Part shown: positions 1 through 8,374 of the stretch, in pieces
How the letters are laid out: each line of letters opens with the position of its first letter
How positions within the stretch are numbered: position 1 is the stretch's first letter
NCBI RefSeq assembly: GCF_900113865.1
Contig: NZ_FOQY01000028.1
Coordinates: 35,747 to 99,746, forward strand
Direction of reading: 5' to 3'
DNA: 64,000 nt
Source of the DNA: Streptosporangium canum
GTDB lineage: Bacteria; Actinomycetota; Actinomycetes; Streptosporangiales; Streptosporangiaceae
The notes under the pieces: generated by a model
The model's database searches: none
The model's input: only the letters and a program-made list of their open reading frames with translations
Told to the model about the DNA's origin: nothing
Translations under genes and position numbers: made by a program

Positions 1-2133
1 GTCCCACAGCCGCACCGTCCCGGCGCGGTCACCGCTGGCCAGGGTGCGGCCGTCCGGTGCGAACGCCACCGAGGAGACCGCGCCCTGATGGCCGGTGAGC
101 TTGCCGATTCCAGGGCGGGTGGCTGCGGCCTTAAGGGTGTAGGCGGCCTGTTGCGCGGCGGGGCTGTTATCGCTCAACGAGTCGTCGCTGATATTACTGG
201 CGGCCATGCTCAGCAGCTTGGCCTGGACGGGGTCGCTATCGTCCGTGTTTTCGCTCTGGCTGCTGAGCAGGGCGACGATGGAGGTGTCGCGTTCGCGCAC
301 GGCGTCTTGCTGGCTGCGCTGGAGGAAGATCGTGGCGGTGGCCAGGAGCGCGACCAGCACCACCAGGAGGGTGGTGCTGGCGCGGCGGCGGCGGGTCCGG
401 CGCTGCTGGGCGCGGGTGCCGGCGGCCAGGAAGTCGCGTTCGGCGGAGGCCAGGGGCAGGGGGAAGGCGGGGTCGGCGAGGCGTTGCGCGGCGGTTTCCA
501 GCAGGCTGCCGGTGTACAGGTAGGACGGGTCGCGGGTGGGGGCCCATTCGGCGGCGGCGGCGCGCAGCCGGGTGTGGAGCAGGCGGTCGGCGTGGGTTTG
601 GGCCAGCCATTGCTCTGCCAGCAGCGGCCAGGCGCGCAGCAGCACTTCGTGGCTGATCTCCACGGTGCCGGCGGCCAGGGTGAGCAGGCGTTCGGCGGCG
701 AACGCCTCCAGCACCGCCGCCACCTCGCATACATGCTCAGGAGCTTGGCCGTCGGTCAGGGCGGCGCGGGGGACGCGGTCGGCGGTGTCGGTGCCGTCGC
801 TGCCGGTGGTGGCCAGGCGCAGGAAGATCTGCCGGGTGAGGTCCTGCTGGGCGGGGGTGAGCCGATCGTAGACGCGTTGCGCGCTGTCGGCCACCGCGCC
901 TTCGATGCCGCCGGTGCGCTCGTAGTCGGCCAGGGTCAGCATCCGGCCGGTGCGGTGGCGCCAAGCCTGGTCCAGCGCGTGCGACAGCAGCGGCAGCGTC
1001 CCGGCGCCGCCGGCCGCCGCGGTGGCCGACGGGCCGGTGGAGGACGAGCTGGGGGCTGCGGGCCGGCGGGTGCGGATCTCGCGCAGCAGCGTCTGGGTCA
1101 GGTCGTCCTCCACCTCCGAGCCGGCTTGGCGGGCCGGTTCGGTGATGGCCAGGCGCAGTTGCCGCTCGGTCATTCCGGTGAGCAGGTGACGGTCCTGGAC
1201 CGCCTGGGCCAGCGGCGGGTAGTCGGCGCAGCGGGCCTCGAAGTCGGCCCGGACCACCAGCACCACCAGCGCCGCCGGTGCCTGGTCGGGGCCGTGCCCG
1301 ACGGTGGCGGCGGCGTGCAGCGCGGTGATGAACGCGGCGCGCTGGCCGTCGTCGGCGCACTGGGTGAACAGCTGCTCGAACTGGTCGATGAGCAGGACCA
1401 GCCGCCGCTGCCCGTCCGGCTCCTGGGCGGCCGGATCTGGTGCCGGCGGGTGTGGCGCGGAGGGGGTTGGTGTTGGGGGGCCGGGTGCGGCGCCGGCGTG
1501 CAGGGCGGCCTGGCGGGCGGTCAGGGCGAACCCGGCCGGATCCTGGGTCAGGGCGTGCCGGACCGTGCCGGCGTCGGTCCCGGCCAGGGCCGCGATCCGG
1601 ACCGCCAGTTCCTCCAGCGGGGTGCGGGTCGGGGTGAACAGCAGGCAGGGCCAGCGGGTCGCGTGCGGTGCGCCGTCCAGACCGCTGCCGCGCAGCCGGG
1701 GCAGGATCCCGGCGCGTAGCACCGAGGACTTGCCCGCGCCGGACACCCCGGAGACCATCAGCAGGCCGCCGGTCTCCGCCTGGCGGGACAGGCGGGCCAT
1801 GAGCCGGCCGGTGACCTGCTCGCGGCCGAAGAAGTAGGCCGCGTCACGTTCCTGGAAGGCGTTCAGTCCGCGGTAGGGGGAATCGACCACGCCGCGCACG
1901 TCCGCCAGCGGCGGCACACCCGCCGAGTCGCTCCAGGTGAAGCGGCCGTAACTGTAGATGATCTGGGTGTTGCCCTCGCCGATCTGCACCCCGGTCGCGG
2001 TACGCGCGTCGACCACGTACCGCCGACCGTCCCCGGACGGCTCAGCATCCGACTCGACACCCGGCTCGGCGGTCGACTTTTCGGACGGCCCGGCGGAAGG
2101 TGTGGGCCGGTCGGGAGCGGGCTGCGGGTCCAT
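1..2133 (-). CDS. STAND (nSTAND1) NTPase with N-terminal RHIM-like amyloid motif, TM helix and WD40 repeats (3' end off window)
   Basis: Reading from the ATG at 2133 down to the window edge gives one open frame of about 711 codons without a stop. Residues 39-63 carry a RHIM/BASS-like motif (YVVD, then GVQIGEGNTQ). The nSTAND1 domain follows: SPYRGLNAF at 85-93, FFGRE at 101-105, Walker A GVSGAGKSS at 129-137, and Walker B LVLLIDQFEQLF near residue 245. A hydrophobic helix (TLLVVLVALLATATIFL) lies near residue 595, and WD40 blades begin near residue 680 (LTGHQGAVSSVAFAPDG). The remaining propeller is outside the window. STAND proteins oligomerise on ligand binding; the WD40 part would be the sensor. 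GAGG lies five bases before the start. The upstream gene ends 31 bp away on the same strand and ends in the same motif, so the two probably form one signalling module. Family assignment is firm; the role in immunity or cell death is inferred. Confidence 0.88.
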   Translation of the reverse strand, partial: MDPQPAPDRPTPSAGPSEKSTAEPGVESDAEPSGDGRRYVVDARTATGVQIGEGNTQIIYSYGRFTWSDSAGVPPLADVRGVVDSPYRGLNAFQERDAAYFFGREQVTGRLMARLSRQAETGGLLMVSGVSGAGKSSVLRAGILPRLRGSGLDGAPHATRWPCLLFTPTRTPLEELAVRIAALAGTDAGTVRHALTQDPAGFALTARQAALHAGAAPGPPTPTPSAPHPPAPDPAAQEPDGQRRLVLLIDQFEQLFTQCADDGQRAAFITALHAAATVGHGPDQAPAALVVLVVRADFEARCADYPPLAQAVQDRHLLTGMTERQLRLAITEPARQAGSEVEDDLTQTLLREIRTRRPAAPSSSSTGPSATAAAGGAGTLPLLSHALDQAWRHRTGRMLTLADYERTGGIEGAVADSAQRVYDRLTPAQQDLTRQIFLRLATTGSDGTDTADRVPRAALTDGQAPEHVCEVAAVLEAFAAERLLTLAAGTVEISHEVLLRAWPLLAEQWLAQTHADRLLHTRLRAAAAEWAPTRDPSYLYTGSLLETAAQRLADPAFPLPLASAERDFLAAGTRAQQRRTRRRRASTTLLVVLVALLATATIFLQRSQQDAVRERDTSIVALLSSQSENTDDSDPVQAKLLSMAASNISDDSLSDNSPAAQQAAYTLKAAATRPGIGKLTGHQGAVSSVAFAPDGRTLASGDRAGTVRLWD
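1945..2019 (-). other. RHIM-like amyloid signalling motif in the STAND protein
   Basis: Encodes residues 39-63: Y39-V-V-D, then G48-V-Q-I-G-E-G-N-T-Q. The core V-Q-I-G-x-x-N fits the RHIM/PP-type consensus used by amyloid-signalling receptor/effector pairs. It sits N-terminal to the NTPase, as in known bacterial receptors of this class. Amyloid formation itself is inferred. Confidence 0.7.
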
Positions 2134-2164
2134 AGGGGCCTCATGTCGGCGGAGTCAGATCGAA

Positions 2165-2677
2165 TCAGGCGGGATCAGTGGGCGAACCGAAGACGTTGTG
2201 CTGGGTGAGGTGCTCACCGACCTGGACGCCGTGGGCCTGCCGCAGGTCCACCACGTACTTGCCGGTGCCGGTGGACGACTCATCGGTGTTACCGGGCTGG
2301 GGGGCAGGGGCGTCGGCCGGTTCGGGGACCGACCGTTCGCCTTCGGCCGCCACCTGCGGGGCCCGCTGCTCGGCTGCTGCCGTCTCGGGCGGGGCGGTAC
2401 CGGCCGGGATGCGGTCGGCGCGCGTCTGCGCGCGCAACGCCATCACCGCGACCACGAACCCGGCCACGCCCAACAGCATGCCGGCGAACATGCCGATCAC
2501 GCTGGCTCGCTGGTCCAAAGTGTCCAGCAGTTGCGGAGGCAGGTTCAGCGGGTCGGCGAAGAACCACAGCAGTCCCGCCGCCAGAGAGGCCGCCAGCACT
2601 ACGAGCGCGATGATCGCGGCGCCGTGCCACAGCCGCGAACCCGTCACTCGCCCCGCCTCGGGCGTCGTCTTCGACAT
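2165..2677 (-). CDS. Two-TM membrane protein with C-terminal RHIM-like amyloid motif; candidate effector of the STAND receptor
   Basis: 170 residues. Two hydrophobic segments (about 19-41 and 58-81) form a membrane hairpin. A disordered Pro/Ala/Glu-rich linker (about 85-138) follows, then at 141-164 a motif matching the neighbouring STAND protein: YVVD, a short spacer, and GVQVGEHLTQ. The core V-Q-V-G is kept, but the usual N of the RHIM consensus is L. Placement is mirror-image to the receptor: C-terminal here, N-terminal there. That is the rule for effector/receptor pairs that signal by templated amyloid assembly. No enzymatic domain is visible, so a membrane-permeabilising or membrane-scaffold role is the simplest guess. 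It is the promoter-proximal gene of the pair and is probably co-transcribed with the STAND gene (31-bp gap). GGAGG lies just before the start. Confidence 0.8.
   Translation of the reverse strand: MSKTTPEAGRVTGSRLWHGAAIIALVVLAASLAAGLLWFFADPLNLPPQLLDTLDQRASVIGMFAGMLLGVAGFVVAVMALRAQTRADRIPAGTAPPETAAAEQRAPQVAAEGERSVPEPADAPAPQPGNTDESSTGTGKYVVDLRQAHGVQVGEHLTQHNVFGSPTDPA
2186..2257 (-). other. RHIM-like amyloid motif at the C-terminus of the TM protein
   Basis: Encodes residues 141-164 (YVVDLRQAHG followed by VQVGEHLTQ and HNVFG). Compared with the STAND motif, YVVD, R, GVQ, GE and TQ are conserved and spacing is identical up to TQ. Only six residues follow it before the stop. Confidence 0.7.
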
Positions 2678-3227
2678 GCCTCCAGGGTGCTCCCGAACCG
2701 GCGCCAGTGGGGCCGAAAGCAGCGAAGCGTTACTTCACGACCGTCGTTTTGCGGACAGCGCCAGCAGTACTGACGGTGACCGCGTTCCCCGCCGGAACGC
2801 ACCCAGGCGGCCATGAACCAACCTCGCCCGGCGGCTCTCCGAGCACCAAAGCCTTCGCCTCATCACCGCCGAGGACCGCATCCGACGGCTCATCGTCCGG
2901 CCTGACGTCCTCGACGGCCTGACGTCCTCGACCCCGATGCCCGCACACGGCTTCAGCAACTCGCCTACCAGCGACAAGACCCCTGACCGGAATGACCCTC
3001 ATCGCCTACCGCGCCGGGCACCGCGACCGCCGACGCATCCGCGAGGTACTGCTCTGACCTGCGAGAAGAGGCCAAGAACCACAGATAACATCGCGGCGTG
3101 CACCGCGACGCAGAACACATCGCCGCCCCGCTGGCCGCCCACGCTGGCGGCGCCCTGGCCTCCTACGGCCTGTAGCGCGGGATGCGCAGGCGGCCGCGCT
3201 GCCGCCCGCTCCCGCTGTCCGGCACGG
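2678..3227. other. Gap without an intact gene; weak plus-strand remnant
   Basis: No ORF here looks intact. On the plus strand around 2845-3056 a peptide track (RLITAEDRIRRLIVRPDVL, then with frame changes LDPDARTRLQQLAYQR and MTLIAYRAGHRDRRRIREVLL) ends at a TGA near 3056. It reads like the frameshifted C-terminus of a lost gene that I cannot name. A short near-repeat (cctcgacggcctgacgtc / gtcctcgacc) sits at about 2905-2935. Confidence 0.3.
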
Positions 3228-4755
3228 GCCGCCGACACCGACGAGGACGGGGTGATGGACGCGCTGGACGCGGGCGTCATCGCCGGGCTTCTCGACGAGC
3301 CCGGCCCAGGCCTCATCCGCTTTGTCCACGCCCTCGTCAGGGACACGCTCGACGTCAGCAGATTGCGTGCTACCCGGATGCACGCCCGGATCGCCGTCGC
3401 TCTTGAAGGCACCGACGACATCGCGGCGCTGGCCCACCACTACGCGCGCCGGCTCACCGAAGGCCGTCGGCTACTGCGTCCAGGCCGCCGAGCTTGCCGA
3501 GGCCCGCTACGCCCACGACGTGGCGGCCGCCCTCCTCACCGATGCCGTCACCAACTCGACCGGACCGGACGAACGCGTCGAATTGCTCGGCAGGCTGCTG
3601 CGCGCGCAGATCCGGGCGGGAGCCGTCGCAGCCGCCCGCGAAACACGACGTGAAGCCGTGGAGTACGCGGAGTCCCTGGGCCGCGACGATCTGATGGTCG
3701 CCGCATTCACCGCGTGGACAGAGCCGACCCCCTGGCAGGCCCGTACGTACGGCACGGTGGACCGGCCCATCGTCGACCGCCTGAGCCGCCTGCTGAAGCG
3801 CGACCTGAACCCTTCGGTGCGGTCCCGGCTCCTGACGGCGTACGCGCACGAACTGGTCGGCGAGGACGACCCGACGGTTGTAGAGGCAGCGCAGGAGGCA
3901 CTCGACCTCGCCACCGGACCCCGGTTGCGGGCCGCGGCACTCGGGATCCTGGCCGAAGTCCACGGCGACGCCGAGCTCTGCCGGGAGCTCGTGGAGATCG
4001 GCACCGAGCACGACCTGCCGGTCTACCGCGTCACTGGACTGCTCAATCATGCCGGCGTCGCCGCCGCCGCCAATGACCCGGTGACCATGCACCAGGTGAT
4101 CACCGAGGCCCTGGAACTCGCGCGTACCTACCGAATGCGCGAGGCGATCGCCGTCGCCGAGATCACGCTGGCGAGCCTGGCGCTCATCGAAGGCCGATTC
4201 GTCGACGCCGAGCTCCTCTACATCAAGGCCGACGAGGGCATGCGGCGCATCGGATCGGTGCACACGGGCTTTCTGCAACTCGCCCTGGCCACGATCTGGC
4301 TGAACGAGGGCACGCTCGGTGCGCACCTGGACGACGTTCGCGCCCTCCACGCCGTGCTTGGCCCCATGGTCTCCGACCTGCTCGCGCTCGCCCTCCACGC
4401 CAACGGCCTGGACGCCGAAGCCCCCGAGGTCCGCGCGTCACCCAGCCCGATCCGCTCCGACTTCTTCTTCACCTTCCTCACCACGTTGCGCGCGATGGCC
4501 ATCGTCGCCTTGAACGACCGCGACGCCGCCGAGGAGATCTACGCGACGCTGCTTCCGCATCGCAACGGCCCCCCGGCGGGCGCCGCGAGCCTGTCGTTGG
4601 CGCTGCGCCCGGTCGCTCACACCCTCGGCGAGCTGGCCGTCTTCCTCGGCCGCACCGACGAGGCCGCCGCCCACTTCGCTCGGGCCGCCACCATCGCCGA
4701 CCGGTGGAACACACCTCATTGGGCCGCCGAGGCCCGGTCGCGAACGACCACCTAG
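3228..4755 (+). pseudogene. C-terminal remnant of an AfsR/SARP- or LuxR-type large ATPase regulator (frameshifted)
   Basis: From about 3228 one frame reads the end of an AAA-type regulator (DALDAGVIAGLLDE, IRFVHALVRDTL, then HARIAVALEGTDDIAALAHH). Near 3446-3455 the reading must shift frame to continue into VGYCVQAAELAEARYAHDVAAALLTDAV and a long TPR-like helical region ending at the TAG at 4753. The LAHH(F/Y)...A...AAE.A...AHD.AA signature is typical of the region after the NTPase domain in AfsR/SARP and LAL regulators. The DNA-binding and P-loop parts are absent upstream. A product from an internal start (for example 3322) would be mostly TPR-like helices and is unlikely to regulate anything. 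Confidence 0.7.
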
Positions 4756-4796
4756 CCTCTGCCCACGGCGCCGCGCATCTGTGACACAGAACGTTG

Positions 4797-4976
4797 CAGC
4801 ATCTCGCGCAGGCCGGACGGACCGCCCCGGAGTTGCAGGCCAAGAGCCGCCACCAGCACCTGGCCGGCCTCGGCCGCTACGTCCGCCTGGGCGAGGAGAC
4901 CTCCGCGCGTATCACCGCCGAAGCCGACCCCGTGGCGCGTCACCGAGAGGGCATGGGCGCATGGTCTGGGCCCTGA
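4797..4976 (+). pseudogene. C-terminal fragment of a tyrosine recombinase/integrase
   Basis: One frame reads LQHLAQAGRTAPELQAKSRH, then HLAGLGRYVRLGEETSARIT and AEADP. This matches the end of phage-type integrases, where a shortened (x)SRH..L..L.RYVR segment holds the nucleophilic tyrosine. No start and no catalytic N-terminal part are present. The assignment is from pattern only. Confidence 0.45.
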
Positions 4977-5064
4977 GGCAGTCAGTGCAAGCTGCCGGTG
5001 GCCAATCCGTCGCGCCCGCTGCTCACGCGGTCTGCCGCCGTTCCTGATGGTCGGCACGACGTGA

Positions 5065-5244
5065 TTCGACTACGCATCGACCGAGAGCTCCACCAGCATG
5101 ATCCAGGGATCGGTGACCGTCGCCTACGACGGGCCCGGTCACGTCATGTACCTGTCGGGCAAGCAGTGCCCGATCCGGCACGCCATCACATGCCTGACCA
5201 ACCTGACGCTCCCCGAGCCGGGCACCGTCTGTCCCGTCGAATGA
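5065..5244 (+). pseudogene. C-terminal fragment of a secreted TAP-like alpha/beta hydrolase
   Basis: Directly after a TGA, the frame reads SMIQGSVTVAYDGPGHVMYL, a Cys, YL-type helix and LTLPEPGTVCPVE before the TGA at 5242. The GPGH (catalytic His region) and the closing LP.PGTVC are the hallmark of the C-terminal domain of tripeptidyl-aminopeptidase-like secreted hydrolases. The nucleophile and Asp are missing, so the fragment is dead. Confidence 0.6.
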
Positions 5245-5344
5245 TCAGCGCTCACCCGAAAGTTACCGAGGTAGAAGAACCTCTACCCCTGATCGGTAAG
5301 CAGCCCTATCGTCAACCACCAAGGCAGCTAAGATCATCGAAGGC

Positions 5345-6094
5345 ATGGATGCATCACTGGAAATCGTGAAGGTCGAGCGGCAACTTCGGCGGATGCGGGT
5401 TTGCCTGATCACCGCAGTGGCCGCCGCGGTCGCCACGGCGGCGATCATGGCCAACAGCGGGGAGGCCGTCGCGCAGGACGGCGGTAAGGCCAAATTCGAC
5501 GAGATCGAGGTCCAGCGGATCAACGTGGTGGAGCCGGACGGCAAGCCGCGCATGGTCTTGAGCAACAAGGAGAGGTCGCCGGGCGTGGTCGTGAACGGCG
5601 TCGATCTGGGCAACGCCGGCACGCGGCCGGGTATGACGTTTTACAACGGTGAGGGGGACGAGTCCGGCGGCCTGGGTACCGACAACGGTGTCAACGACGG
5701 AAAGCCGTGGGCGGTCGGGCAGCTCTCCTTCGACCAGTACAAGCAGGACCAGACCCTCGTTCTCCGGTACATGGAACAAGAGGGCGTCCGAGGCGTCGGC
5801 CTAGCGGTCAACGACCGGCCCGAGGCGCCCCTTCCGGAGTCCTTCGAGGAGTACAAGAAGATCGAGCAGATGCCGCCCGGCCCGGCACGGGACCAGGCGA
5901 TGGCCGCGTACCGGAAGAAGTACCCGAGCCCGCAACGGGTCTTCATCGGTAAGAACCCCGACAAGTCATCGGCGGTGACGCTCGCCGACGGCAAGGGCAC
6001 GCCGCGCATCGTGATGCGGGTCGATCAGGACGGCAACCCCCGGATCCAGTTCCTGAACGCCAAGGGCAAGGTCACCCGGACGATCAAGGGCTGA
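5345..6094 (+). CDS. Secreted or membrane-anchored protein of unknown function, first gene of a two-component operon
   Basis: 249 residues. One hydrophobic segment near the N-terminus (about 18-43) ends in AVAQDGG, so it is either cleaved or a type II anchor. The exported part has repeated short beta-rich blocks with a common pattern, for example GKPRMVLSNKE at about 66-76 and again near the end TPRIVMRVDQDGNPRIQFLN. A central segment (LSFDQYKQDQTLVLRY) is also regular. Proteins with the same blocks (R.V.SN..R.PG, SFDQY.QDQ) occur in other phyla with no known function. The start is supported by GAAGG. Its stop overlaps the histidine kinase start (TGATG), so the three genes are translated together. 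A sensing partner role is inferred only from this coupling. Confidence 0.8.
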   Translation: MDASLEIVKVERQLRRMRVCLITAVAAAVATAAIMANSGEAVAQDGGKAKFDEIEVQRINVVEPDGKPRMVLSNKERSPGVVVNGVDLGNAGTRPGMTFYNGEGDESGGLGTDNGVNDGKPWAVGQLSFDQYKQDQTLVLRYMEQEGVRGVGLAVNDRPEAPLPESFEEYKKIEQMPPGPARDQAMAAYRKKYPSPQRVFIGKNPDKSSAVTLADGKGTPRIVMRVDQDGNPRIQFLNAKGKVTRTIKG

Positions 6095-7281
6095 TGACGG
6101 ACGTCACCTCCCTCTGGCAGTCGATCACGGGGAACCCGCTGCGGTTCCTCGGGTCGCCATGGCCCTGGCGGGCGCTCGCCTACCTGCTGACCAGTCTGCC
6201 CGGCGGCGCTGCGGTGGCCGTGGCGGCCGCCTTCGGACGGCAGACCGCGCTGCTGATCGCGATGATCACATTGTTGATCGTCGCCGTCGTGCTGAGCGGC
6301 CCGATCGCCTCTCTCGAGCGCCGGCGGCTGAGGCTGATCGACCCGGCGGCGGTCCCCACGCCGAAGCCGAGAACACCGATCTCCTTCGCGAACCCGACCG
6401 CCTGGCGCGAGATCGGCTACGTGCTGCTGTGGGCGACGATCCTGCCTGCGGTCAACGGCCTCGTCATCTCTTTGGCGGCGTTGACCGTCTTTTCCTACGC
6501 CTCGGCTCTCCCGTCTGGCGGCTCACCGCTGATGGTGTTGCCGGCCGTCGTCGTGGTGCCGGTCGGGCTGGCCGGTTGCGCGTACCTGTTCACGGTGGTG
6601 GCCGCGGCGCAGGGGGCGCTGACGCGGGGTCTGCTCGCCGCGCCCCCCGAGGAGCGGATGATCGAGTTGACCCGGTCGCGGGCCCGGTTGGTGGACGCCT
6701 TCGAAGCCGAGCGGCGGCGCATCGAACGGGATCTGCACGACGGCACTCAGCACCAGCTCACCGCCGTGCTCATGCAACTCGGCCTCGCCCAGCTGGACGT
6801 ACGGGAAGACCCGGAACGTACGGCGAAAGCCATCAGCCTGGCCTACGACCACACGCAGGCCGCGCTGGACGAGTTGCGCCGCGTCATCAGAGGCATCCAC
6901 CCCTCCACGCTCACCGACCGGGGGCTCGGGGTCGCCGTCACCGACCTGGCCCGCCACTGCCCCATCCCGGTGACCCTGGACCTCGACCTACCCCGCCGCC
7001 CGCCCGCGGGTGTGGAGGCGGCGGCCTACTTCTGCATCTCGGAAACCCTCACCAACGCGATCAAACACAGCAAGGCACAGAACATCACGATCAAAGCGAA
7101 GCTGTCGGACCATCTTCTCGCCCTCGACGTGCACGACGACGGGATCGGCGGAGCCGACGCGGCGAAGGGGAGCGGGCTCACCGGGCTGGCCGATCGGATC
7201 GGCGTGCTCGAGGGCACCCTGTCGCTCAGCAGCCCGCAGGGAGGGCCCACGGCGATCCGGGTGAAGCTGCCATGCGGTTGA
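6094..7281 (+). CDS. NarL/DesK-type sensor histidine kinase
   Basis: 395 residues. Several membrane segments fill the N-terminal half (about 30-75, 106-140 and 145-177), as in the short putative sensor domain of actinobacterial kinases. A HisKA_3 dimerisation helix holds the phospho-acceptor His215 in RRRIERDLHDGTQHQ. A HATPase domain has its N box near ETLTNAIKHSK and the G box DDGIGG...GSGLTGLADR. It starts inside the stop of the upstream gene and overlaps the response-regulator gene by 10 bp. The signal is unknown; the upstream exported protein is the obvious candidate partner. Confidence 0.93.
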   Translation: MTDVTSLWQSITGNPLRFLGSPWPWRALAYLLTSLPGGAAVAVAAAFGRQTALLIAMITLLIVAVVLSGPIASLERRRLRLIDPAAVPTPKPRTPISFANPTAWREIGYVLLWATILPAVNGLVISLAALTVFSYASALPSGGSPLMVLPAVVVVPVGLAGCAYLFTVVAAAQGALTRGLLAAPPEERMIELTRSRARLVDAFEAERRRIERDLHDGTQHQLTAVLMQLGLAQLDVREDPERTAKAISLAYDHTQAALDELRRVIRGIHPSTLTDRGLGVAVTDLARHCPIPVTLDLDLPRRPPAGVEAAAYFCISETLTNAIKHSKAQNITIKAKLSDHLLALDVHDDGIGGADAAKGSGLTGLADRIGVLEGTLSLSSPQGGPTAIRVKLPCG

Positions 7282-7919
7282 TGATCGCCGAGGATTCGGT
7301 GCTCCTGAGGGAGGGGCTGACCGGCATCTTCACCCGGTTCGGCTGCGAGGTGGTTGCCGCCGTGGGCAGCGCCGACGAGCTGCTGCGCGCCATCGCCCGA
7401 GACCTGCCCGACGTCGTCGTGGTGGACGTCCGCATGCCGCCGAGCTTCCACGACGAGGGGCTACGGGCCGCCATTCGGCTACGTGGCGAGCATCCCCGGC
7501 TCGGCATCCTCCTCCTGTCGCAGTTCGTCGAGGCGGCCGCGGCCGGGGAACTGCTGGAGGCCGGCACGCGCGGCGTCGGTTACCTGCTCAAGGACCGGAT
7601 CGGCGCGATCAGCCAGTTCGTGGAGGCGGTACGTGAGGTCGCCGCCGGGGGTACGGTCATCGATCCTGACGTGGTCCACCAGCTGCTGGTCCACCATCGC
7701 GCGCACGATCCGCTGAACGCGCTCTCGCCACGCGAACGCGAGGTGCTCGCGCTGGTCGCCGAGGGTCGGTCGAACAGTGCGATCGCCCAGCGTCTGTACG
7801 TGTCGGAGGCCGCCGTGGCCAAGCACGTCACCGGCGTATACACCAAGCTGAACCTCGGCCCGGACGCCGACGACCACCGCAGAGTGCTCGCCGCGCTGAC
7901 CTTTCTCCGCTCACGCTGA
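7272..7919 (+). CDS. NarL/LuxR-family response regulator
   Basis: 215 residues. The receiver domain has acidic residues E7/D8 and the phospho-acceptor D52 (VVVVDVRMPP), and the conserved Lys in LLKDR. The C-terminal LuxR-type helix-turn-helix reads LSPREREVLALVAEGRSN, then IAQRLYVSEAAVAKHV. The ATG at 7272 overlaps the kinase 3' end, so this is the cognate regulator. Confidence 0.93.
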   Translation: MRLMIAEDSVLLREGLTGIFTRFGCEVVAAVGSADELLRAIARDLPDVVVVDVRMPPSFHDEGLRAAIRLRGEHPRLGILLLSQFVEAAAAGELLEAGTRGVGYLLKDRIGAISQFVEAVREVAAGGTVIDPDVVHQLLVHHRAHDPLNALSPREREVLALVAEGRSNSAIAQRLYVSEAAVAKHVTGVYTKLNLGPDADDHRRVLAALTFLRSR

Positions 7920-7999
7920 CCTCGATCATCCCCACCGGCAGGCGCAAGGGGCAGAACCCCGGCCTGGCCGGCATCTACCGGGCGCTCGCCGAGCACTGT

Positions 8000-8160
8000 T
8001 CTTGAGGTGCTGGTCGAAGAAGGCCGCGACGTAGGCGCGGGTGAGCGCTGTTCCGCGTTCGGCGGCGATGGTGCCGGGAGCCGACTGGCCGGCCTTGCTC
8101 TTCGGGATGGCCAGGTCGGTGAAGCTGTTGTGCTCGGCCTGGGCGACGGTGAGCCGGCGC
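8000..8160 (-). pseudogene. C-terminal fragment of a PAF-acetylhydrolase-like alpha/beta hydrolase
   Basis: The minus-strand frame reads AEHNSFTDLAIPKSKAGQSA and then AERGTALTRAYVAAFFDQHL. HNSF..L is the catalytic-His loop and the closing helix matches the end of the hydrolase remnant at 23.3-23.46 kb (ELTRSYVAAFLDRHLK). There is no nucleophile or start. It is fused to an unrelated transporter fragment, which marks a deletion junction. Confidence 0.55.
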
Positions 8161-8304
8161 CGTGACCCCGAACAAGGCCGGCGCCACCGCGGCCAGCTCA
8201 GGTCCCGTCAGCACCGCCAGGAACGACAGGGTGTAGGCGCCGAGCGCGTTGAGGATGCGTACCCACACCAGCGTCCTGGCCGCCACCGGCAAAGATCTCA
8301 GCAT
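8161..8304 (-). pseudogene. N-terminal fragment of an MFS transporter
   Basis: Starts with ATG at 8304 and reads MLRSLPVAARTLVWVRILNA, then LGAYTLSFLAVLTGPELA, one complete membrane helix of an MFS permease. After AALFGV the frame runs into the hydrolase remnant and loses all homology. Only the first 5-10% of a transporter is left. Confidence 0.5.
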
Positions 8305-8374
8305 GCGCCGTCCCCCTGAATCGCCGGCGCGTCATCCTGGCACAAGCTACCGACAAAACGACCCTTACCTGGTA

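Noticed and set aside
88-1719. Long plus-strand Gly/Ala-rich ORF
   Set aside because: It is the shadow of the STAND gene on the minus strand; no domain, and composition is typical of antisense frames in high-GC DNA.
4756-5344. A complete gene in the stretch after the SARP remnant
   Set aside because: Only C-terminal fragments of an integrase and a hydrolase are recognisable; no full ORF with a start and family match.
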